64,000 nucleotides of DNA from Bubalus kerabau (taxonomy: Eukaryota; Chordata; Mammalia; Artiodactyla; Bovidae), in the NCBI RefSeq assembly GCF_029407905.1, contig NC_073641.1, forward strand, positions 21,931,001 through 21,995,000, in the 5' to 3' direction. How positions within the stretch are numbered: position 1 is the first letter of the stretch; each line of letters opens with the position of its first letter. The translations under genes were made by a program, and so were the position numbers. Below the pieces are notes generated by a model. The model saw only the letters and a program-made list of their open reading frames with translations. It searched no databases and was not told the origin of the DNA. Shown here piece by piece: positions 57,583 through 64,000 of this stretch.

Positions 57583-57847
57583 TCAGTTCAGTTCAGTTCA
57601 CTCGCTCAGCTGTGTCCGACTCTTTGCGATCCCATGGACTGCAGCATGCCAGGGCTCCCTGTCCATCACCACCTCCCAGAGCCTACTTAAACTCATGTCC
57701 ATCCCGTTGGTGATGCCATCCAACCATCTCATGTTCTGTCATCCCCTTCTCCTCCCACCTTCAATCTTCCAGCATCAGAGTCTTTTTCAGTGAGTCGGTT
57801 CTTCATATCTGGTGGCCAAAGTATTGGAGTTTCAGGTTCGGCATCCT
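57583..57847 (-). mobile_element. BovB 3'-end fragment
   Basis: 'tcagttcagttcagttcactcgctcagctgtgtccgac...gccaaagtattggagtttcaggttcggcatcc' antisense, ~265 bp. Confidence 0.9.
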
Positions 57848-58218
57848 TACCAGTTAGCAGGTAGCAAGTCCCTCACCATCTCTTGAGCCTTTGTGAGTTT
57901 TCAATTGTAGCTGCTCTTAGTCTTTTCCTGTGACTATTGAGTAGAGGTGATGTAGCCTCTAGTACTGAATTTGAAAAAGGAAGAATGATTGCTTACATAT
58001 CTATTCATTTTTATTACAGGCAGGTTACATTATTCTTCATTGGTCTTACTGAGCTATCTCTGAAAATAAAAAGAAATGTTGCATTACAAAGATTCTAGTC
58101 CTCACTGGATCTGTATGAAAAGTTTGTAGCTCCACTTAACTACATTTTTAGATCTTGTTAATGCTAATGAGCATCTTTCTCTTTTCTAACCTTGATCTGC
58201 CATTTGAAAGTTCTCTGC
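57848..58218. other. Unique intronic sequence
   Basis: Nothing recognised. Confidence 0.35.
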
Positions 58219-58444
58219 ACACATGTGTGCTAAGTTGCTTCAGTTGTGTCCAGCTCTTTGCTACCCTGTGAACCGTAGCCTGCCAGGCTCCTCTGTCCGT
58301 GGGATACTCTAGGCATGAATACTGGAGTGGGTTGCCATGCCCTCCTCCAGGGGATCTTCCTGACCCAGGGATCGAACCCACATCTCTTATGTTTCCTGCA
58401 TTGGCGGGCAGGTCCTTTACCATTAGCACCACCTGGGAAGCCCC
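58219..58444 (-). repeat. Bov-tA SINE (tA3-like head)
   Basis: 'acatgtgtgctaagttgcttcagttgtgtccagctc...gggatcgaacccacatctcttatgtttcctgcattggcgggcaggtcctttaccattagcaccacctgggaagcccc' antisense; the split head is tA3-like. Possible imperfect target duplication ('ttctctgc' / 'tcctctgc'). Confidence 0.92.
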
Positions 58445-59000
58445 TTAAACGTCCTCTGCCATTATGTAAATATAGAAAGGAGCTGTGGTCAGATAACTCC
58501 TTGCCCATTTCCTGAGTTTTCCCAACTGAGGAAGTGTTCTCACCTCTTACTCGATGGTATAAGAGTAATGACTCTAGGGCCAGAGTGGCTTAGGTATCCT
58601 GAGGGAGCTCACATGGTGAGCGACAGATACTTGAAATTTTCAAGGGAAACACAGAAACATCTGTCAGTCACCTGCAGAACAAACAGCTTGAAATCATTTC
58701 CGTTTTCAACTTTAGATCATTAATTTTTGTTCAGTGACATCATATCTTTGCACAACTGGGTTGTTGATAATTGTTGTGATAAGAAGCAAGCATTGCAGAA
58801 AATCAGTGTGAAGCAGGAAGCGAGGGAGGCAATGTGCAAGCTCCTTCCCAAGTGAGAAGTTCTGTAGTCTTCAATGGGTGCTCAGTTGTTGAGACAGAAC
58901 CATATTAAATAGTTTGAACTGAACTCTTAATAATTTCCACTGTTAGTTATTTCTTTTGGCCGGTGGGGTGCTGTAGAAAATTGGTGGTGGTAGTTTGGTG
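58445..59000. other. Unique intronic sequence
   Basis: Nothing recognised. Confidence 0.35.
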
Positions 59001-59216
59001 GTTTTAGTCACTAAGCCCTGTCCAACTCTTGTGACCCTATGGACTGTAGCCTGCCAGGCTCCTCTGTCCATGGGATTTCCGAGGCAAAAATGCTAAAGGG
59101 GGTTGCCATTTCCTTCTTCAGGGGATCTTCCTGACCAAGGGATTAAATCTGAGTCTTCTATATTTCAGGCAGTTTCCTGCGTTGTGGGCAGATTCTATAC
59201 TACTGAGCCACCAAGG
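59001..59216 (-). repeat. Bov-tA SINE, diverged
   Basis: 'ttttagtcactaagccctgtccaactcttgtgaccctatggactgtagcctgcc...gactaagggattaaa-type B box...ctactgagccaccaagga' antisense, with more changes than most copies. Confidence 0.88.
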
Positions 59217-60167
59217 ATATAAATTACTGAAATATTAAGAGTGTCATGAATTGAGAAAGTTTAAGAACCTCTTATTCAAGTTATTTATTCATGTTCTTAG
59301 GATTGGAGTTAAATCAAATCTCTGTAAAGAGATATTTTGTTAAGAGAAAGGAAAAAATTCAGTAGATTCACAGTCGTGAACTTCTGGATGAGCTCTAGAA
59401 TTGATAATTTATCCTATTCCTCACCTCAGGTAGACAAAATAGTTGTTTGTTTTTGTTTTTGTTTTTTTTTGCCAAGAGTGATATTATTTTGGTAGTAAGC
59501 CAGATAACCTGGGATTCCTCTACCAGTCCTTGGAGGTTGGCAAGTTACTATCATTTTTATTGTTATTAGGGTATTGATACAGACCCTAAACTCACACAGC
59601 CTTTAAATCTCAAGAAGTCTATTGACAGAATATTCTAACGACATTGGCTGCTAGAATACTGTTTTGCTACCTTCTTTCTTATTTTTCTTTTTTTGTTGTT
59701 TTTTTTTTAAATTCCACTTCTTTCTCCAGTCCCTGGGGTTGTTTTATTTCTAGCTCAAAACACAAGAGATCTATAAATGGCTAAAAATACTTATAAATTA
59801 GTTAAATATGCTTTTTTGATTTTTAAATTAAGGAATTAAAAATAGCAGCTGAATACACATTTTATATTCCTAATTTCATACTAAAAAAAATCATAAAAGG
59901 ATGTTCTAATATTCTGATGTTTTGAATAATCATGTTTGTTAATGCCACAGGGTAAAAATAGTCCATTTTTATGTGTTATCACAACATTTGTTTGAGTTAT
60001 CATTGCACTATGCTCCAATCTTTGAAAATAGCAAATTAATTATGTGTTCTAATAATATTGCTTGCTTATCACTGCCGAAGTGATATATCCTGAGGTCTTA
60101 GGAAACATGTAGAGATAAATATTAGTTATGAAAAGTTCTTAAGTCAGAGGGGGAAAAAATGGAGATT
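59217..60167. other. AT-rich unique intronic sequence
   Basis: 59443-59470 is a (GTTTTT)n-like stretch and 59700-59710 a T-run. No gene. Confidence 0.35.
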
Positions 60168-60180
60168 GACCAAACTTACT

Positions 60181-60446
60181 GCTGCTAAGTGGCTTCAGTC
60201 GTGTCCGACTCTGTGCGACCCCAGAGACAGCAGCCCACCAGGTTCCGCCGTCCCTGGGATTCTCCAGGCAAGAACACTGGAGTGGGTTGCCATTTCCTTC
60301 TCCAATGCATGAAGTGAAAAGTGAAAGTGAAGTCGCTCAGTCGTGTCTGACTCTTAGCGACCCCATGGACTGCAGCCTACCAGGCTCCTCCGTCCATGGG
60401 ATTTTCCAGGCAAGAGTACTGGAGTGGGGTGCCATCACCTTCTCCG
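60181..60446 (-). repeat. BOV-A2 SINE (dimer)
   Basis: 'gctgctaagtggcttcagtcgtgtccgactctgtgcgacc...' plus second monomer. 13-bp perfect target duplication gaccaaacttact at 60168-60180 and 60447-60459, suggesting a recent insertion. Confidence 0.96.
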
Positions 60447-60459
60447 GACCAAACTTACT

Positions 60460-61176
60460 AGTAATCCCTTATTTTCATGCTAAGGCTACTAAAATTCTAT
60501 TATGTCTTTAGGAGAGTTTGCCCTAATATTTAGCATACAATTTTCTGAATTTCCTCCATACTCAGATGCTTCTCAGTGTTTGAAATCTAATTTTAATTGT
60601 GGGGAAAAAAAGGCACCCGAGCTTTCCTCAACTCCTGTAACTTTAGAGAAAAAGGCAGTGTGAAGATAAACTATTGAAACTTGTAAATGATTGTGCAGTT
60701 AGCTTTGACCTCAGACTTAATATTGATACTTTACAAAAGGTAACATCTACTTTTTAAAAAATATGGAGAGAATGGTAGCTTAATAAGAAAAGTGATCACT
60801 GTACAATTTTATGAGCTCAAATTCCTGCTAGGGAGCAAACTCAAATCAACCTTGGTCAAGGAAGAGCTGGCTTATTTTTCAGTGAATACAAAGAACATAA
60901 CCTCTAAGAGCAAAATGGGAATTAAATTAATTACTCAACTAAAATTAGGAAAATTTGAAAACCATCTTCAATGAAAAAGTGACAGTAACCTACGCAGTGC
61001 TCTCAGTACAATATGTCCCTAAGGGAATGAACCAAGTTGAAAGTTATTAAGTCTTCTTATTTCTTGTGAGGGACAAATGGCCATTACACAAGAGGATCGA
61101 GTTCTATCAGTTATAGATACTGGGCCCAGGGCCTCCCACTTGCTTTTTTATCCCAACACTCTTTCCTCTATATACT
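60460..61176. other. Unique intronic sequence
   Basis: Nothing recognised. Confidence 0.35.
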
Positions 61177-61996
61177 CAGTCAGTCAGTTCAGTCTCTCAG
61201 TTGTGTCTGACTCTTTGCGACCCCACGGATTGCAGCATGCCAGGCCTCACTGTCCGTCACCAATTCCCAGAGTTTACTCAAACTCATGTCCATAGAGTGA
61301 TGGCATCCAACCGTCTCATCCTCTGTTGTCCCTTTCTCCTCTCCACCTTCAATCTTTCCCAGCATCAGGGTCTTTTCAAATGAGTCAGCTCTTCGCATCA
61401 GGTGGCCAAAATATTGGAGTTTCAGCTTCAACATCAGTCCTTCCAATGAACATTCAGGACTGATTTCCTTTAGGATGGACTGGTTGGATCTCCTTGCAGT
61501 CCAAGGGACTCTCAAGAGTCTTCTCTAACACCACAGTTCAAAAGCATCAATTCTTCTGCGCTCAGCTTTCTTTATAGTCCAACTCTCATATCCATATATG
61601 ACCACTGGAAAAACCATAGCCTTGACTAGACGGACCTTTGTTGGCAAAGTAATGTCTCTGCTTTTGAATATGCTGTCTAGATTGGTCATAACTTTCCTTC
61701 CAAGGAGTAAGCATCTTTTACTTTCATGGCTGCAGTCACCATCCGCAGTGATTTTGGAGCCCAGAAAAATAAAGCCAGCCACTATTTCCACTGTTTCTCC
61801 ATCTATTTCCCATGAAGTGATGGGACCAGATGCCATGATCTTTGTTTTCTGAATTTTGAGCATTAAGCTAACTTTTTAACTCTCCTCTTTCAATTTCATC
61901 AAGAGGCTCTTCAGTTCTTCACTTTCTGCCATAAGGGTGGTGTCATCTGCATATCTGAAGTTATTGATATTTCTCCTAGCCATCTTGATTCAAGCT
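61177..61996 (-). mobile_element. BovB LINE 3' end, 5'-truncated
   Basis: ~820 bp antisense. Minus-strand frames 61525-61863 (MLKIQKTKIMASGPITSWEI... to ...RRIDAFELWC) and 61189-61515 (MRVPWTARRSNQSILKEISPE...) are separated by a stop at ~61516-61524, where tgg is tag ('tctctaacacc' in reverse). Part of the RT region is at the 5' edge but broken. Confidence 0.93.
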
Positions 61997-62432
61997 AAAG
62001 AAAACTAAAATCAAAACCACTCTCTAGCATTATAAAATTACAATTTCCTGAACTTTAAATCTTGACAGTGAGTTGTGGGAATGAAGTGGATAGATCGGGG
62101 AAAGAAGAAATTTGATTTCTAATGGAGGTAATCAATCTGTGTCTTTTACCACATTCTAAATAAAGGTATTATTAATAATTGGCTGCATTTTTGAATGAGA
62201 GTTTCATGCTTTTACTCATTCAGCAAATACTGACCGTACCTATTCCATGTCTGGGTATCGCTTGAAGATACCATAGATCCATGACAACAAGTCAAAGAAT
62301 TTTGTTTGGATCATACATTCTTGTCATGAAAAAAAATCTAGATTCTTACCCAGACAGAAAAGCAGACTTACCCAGTCATTATTGAGATTCCTGTATAAAT
62401 TCCTCTTTCCATTTACACATCATTTCCTTTAT
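61997..62432. other. Unique intronic sequence
   Basis: Nothing recognised with confidence. Confidence 0.35.
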
Positions 62433-62497
62433 TTATTTATTTTTTTTAATTTTATTTTATTTTTAAACTTTACATAGTTGTATTAGTTTTGCTTGTC
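62433..62497 (-). mobile_element. Very short L1 3' end
   Basis: 'ttatttattttttttaattttattttatttttaaactttacatagttgtattagttttgc' resembles the antisense young L1 terminus at 9391 but stops after ~40 bases. Confidence 0.65.
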
Positions 62498-62935
62498 AGT
62501 CTTAGATCCTTAGTGAGTTGTTCTCAGTGTCATCTGTACAGTTTTATGCACCATATAAGGAAACATAATCAGACTATTGGAACATTTATATGATGTGCTT
62601 CATGAGATAAAATACACTAGGGATTAAGTCATGCTCACTAAATCCCTGTAAGATGAAAATTTTAAAATATGCTATTACAAATAGGAAATACAGAGCCTTC
62701 AACCAGATCTGTGTTTTTTCTTCAGAAAAAAAATCAGGACTATCGAACACTGGGCTTTGTTATCAGATTCCTAGCACTTTGTGGCATGCTTGAGGTATAG
62801 ATTCACTGAAGAAATATCCCGAATTATTCCATCTGCCTGTTGAGATTTCTCTCAGACTTTTGTGTCAGCTTTCCATTCATTGTCTTAAGACTTCAGGATT
62901 TTCTTAATCTTGGATAAATAAAACTTAGTTGTCAT
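62498..62935. other. Unique intronic sequence
   Basis: Nothing recognised. Confidence 0.35.
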
Positions 62936-63156
62936 TGACATGGCTCAGTGGTAAAAAAAAAAATCTACCTGCTGAAAAATCAATGCAGGAAACACAGGAA
63001 ACATGGGTTTGATCTCTGGGTCAGGAAGATTCCCTGGCAGAGAAAAAGGCAACACATTCCATATTCTTGCCTGGAAAATCCCATGAACAGAGGAGCCTGG
63101 CAGACTACAGTCCATGGGGTCGCAAAGAGTCGGCCATGGAAGAGTGACTAAGCACA
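62936..63156 (+). repeat. Bov-tA SINE (tA3-like head)
   Basis: 'gacatggctcagtggtaaaaaaaaaaatctacctgctg...gggtttgatctctgggtcaggaagattccctgg...gtccatggggtcgcaaagagtcggccatggaagagtgactaagcac'. An A-run in the head and a lost 'gacatgact' make it atypical. Confidence 0.9.
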
Positions 63157-63897
63157 TATGCTCTGGATAGTTAACCTCTAGACATGTATGGGACCTTAAC
63201 TCCTACAAACTGTCCATGCAAGTAGAGAAGTTAAAAGGAGAATAAAAAAGGCCATCTGCTGGCATATCTGCAAATATGGGAGTCTGCACCGTGACAAGAG
63301 ATCATTTAAGCAGTTCAGTGCCTGACATCGTCTGCCAGAAAATGTTATCAATGGTCCCAAGGCCAAGTCCTCTGGGCTCCCAGTTTTCTTTCCAGGGAGA
63401 ACAGGGCTGCATACAGATCTCATGTTTCTGTGTCTCAACGTTGATTTTTCCTTTGGGACTTAGAGAATGTCAGACTGAATTTGTTCTGTGCATCAGGGCC
63501 ATTTTGTTTGGCTGCTTATGTTTTTTGCTCCTTTGCTTCATTTTTGGTTTTTGCCAGAAAAATCAGAAAACAAGCATTATGGTTTATGTGTTATCTAAAG
63601 GTCTCTGTGGTGATTTTTTTTGGTAAAACCTTCATTCAGCCATTATTATTTTCAATTATGAGTTTATTTTTACAGAAACTAAAAAAAAAGAAGGCAGTTG
63701 GGAAAAGAACTTTTTGCAACAAATCACAGAGTTAATTCTGCATGTTAGCAACATACTTTTGTTTTATGTCTTTTAATGTTCATATTTATCTTCAGTATAT
63801 TGAGTCCTCATTCATTTTTTCCCACCTACTATAGAGAGTAGGTAAAATTTCCTACATGTTTCACTGTTTTTTGTTTGTTTGTCTTACATTTGTTTGA
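63157..63897. other. Unique intronic sequence
   Basis: No gene or repeat recognised. Frames 63276-63626 and 63481-63735 are not protein-like (low-complexity hydrophobic). Confidence 0.35.
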
Positions 63898-64000
63898 AGG
63901 TAGCTCATCAGGTGGTACTAGTGGTAAAGTATCCGCCTGCTAACCCAGGAGACAATAGAGACATGAGTTTGATCACTGGGTCAGGAAGATGCCCTGGAGG
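63898..64000 (+). repeat. Bov-tA SINE, cut by the window end
   Basis: 'gtagctcatcaggtggtactagtggtaaagtatccgcctgctaacccaggagacaatagagacatgagtttgatcactgggtcagg': tRNA head with tA3-like insertion; the body continues beyond the window. Confidence 0.88.

Larger units (their letters stand above)
51281..64000 (+). other. PDE4D: PDE4D intron downstream of the UCR1 exon (partial)
   Basis: The next PDE4D exon should encode HGDDLIVTPFAQ. No stretch resembling it is visible before the window ends, so the intron exceeds 12.7 kb. Confidence 0.8.

Noticed and set aside
1..64000. CRISPR arrays, operons, phage or plasmid modules, or a novel multi-gene system
   Set aside because: Repeats are dispersed retrotransposons without regular spacers; gene density, splice sites and repeat families are those of a ruminant intron.

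Overview
The window is mammalian intronic DNA from a bovid ruminant (cattle or a close relative). Two lines of evidence support this. First, it is packed with repeat families confined to ruminants or cetartiodactyls: Bov-tA and BOV-A2 SINEs, BovB (RTE-type) LINE 3' ends, ruminant-type L1 3' ends and CHR-type tRNA-derived SINEs. Second, there is a single recognisable protein-coding exon, on the + strand at 51083-51274. Its 63 complete codons match the start of the UCR1 region of the long isoforms of PDE4D (cAMP-specific phosphodiesterase 4D), including the PKA-site motif RRES. It is flanked by a good 3' splice site and a consensus GTAAGT donor. No bacterial, phage or operon-like organisation is present.

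Layout: 1-51082 is the long intron upstream of the exon and 51275-64000 is the intron downstream. I saw neither a PDE4D first exon nor the next UCR1 exon, judging by eye. Intronic content is nested retrotransposons separated by AT-rich unique sequence. BovB-related 3' ends lie near 0.9, 8.3, 14.7, 16.5, 18.9, 41.2, 44.6, 46.6, 55.3, 57.6 and 61.2 kb, mostly antisense to PDE4D. L1 fragments lie near 2.9, 9.4, 10.1, 12-13, 17.4-18.6, 25, 28.2, 32.5, 34.5, 41-43, 54.8, 56.7-57.2 and 62.4 kb. About twenty-five Bov-tA/BOV-A SINEs occur throughout, with a scatter of old MIR and MER5-like pieces. Many insertions have visible target-site duplications, so the order of insertion can often be read.

Most unusual structures: (1) a near-identical inverted duplication, 35923-36570 against 37388-38249, about 0.65 kb of homology per arm with a 0.8 kb spacer; one arm carries an extra SINE; (2) a 39-bp-arm hairpin at 8512-8602; (3) two L1 insertions with internal inversion (twin priming), one with a 17-bp target duplication; (4) two SINEs inserted in series at one target, leaving three copies of it; (5) a three-unit BOV-A2; and (6) oppositely oriented SINEs about 1.8 kb either side of the PDE4D exon. 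I found no previously undescribed gene system. The long open frames are BovB reverse-transcriptase remnants or their antisense shadows.
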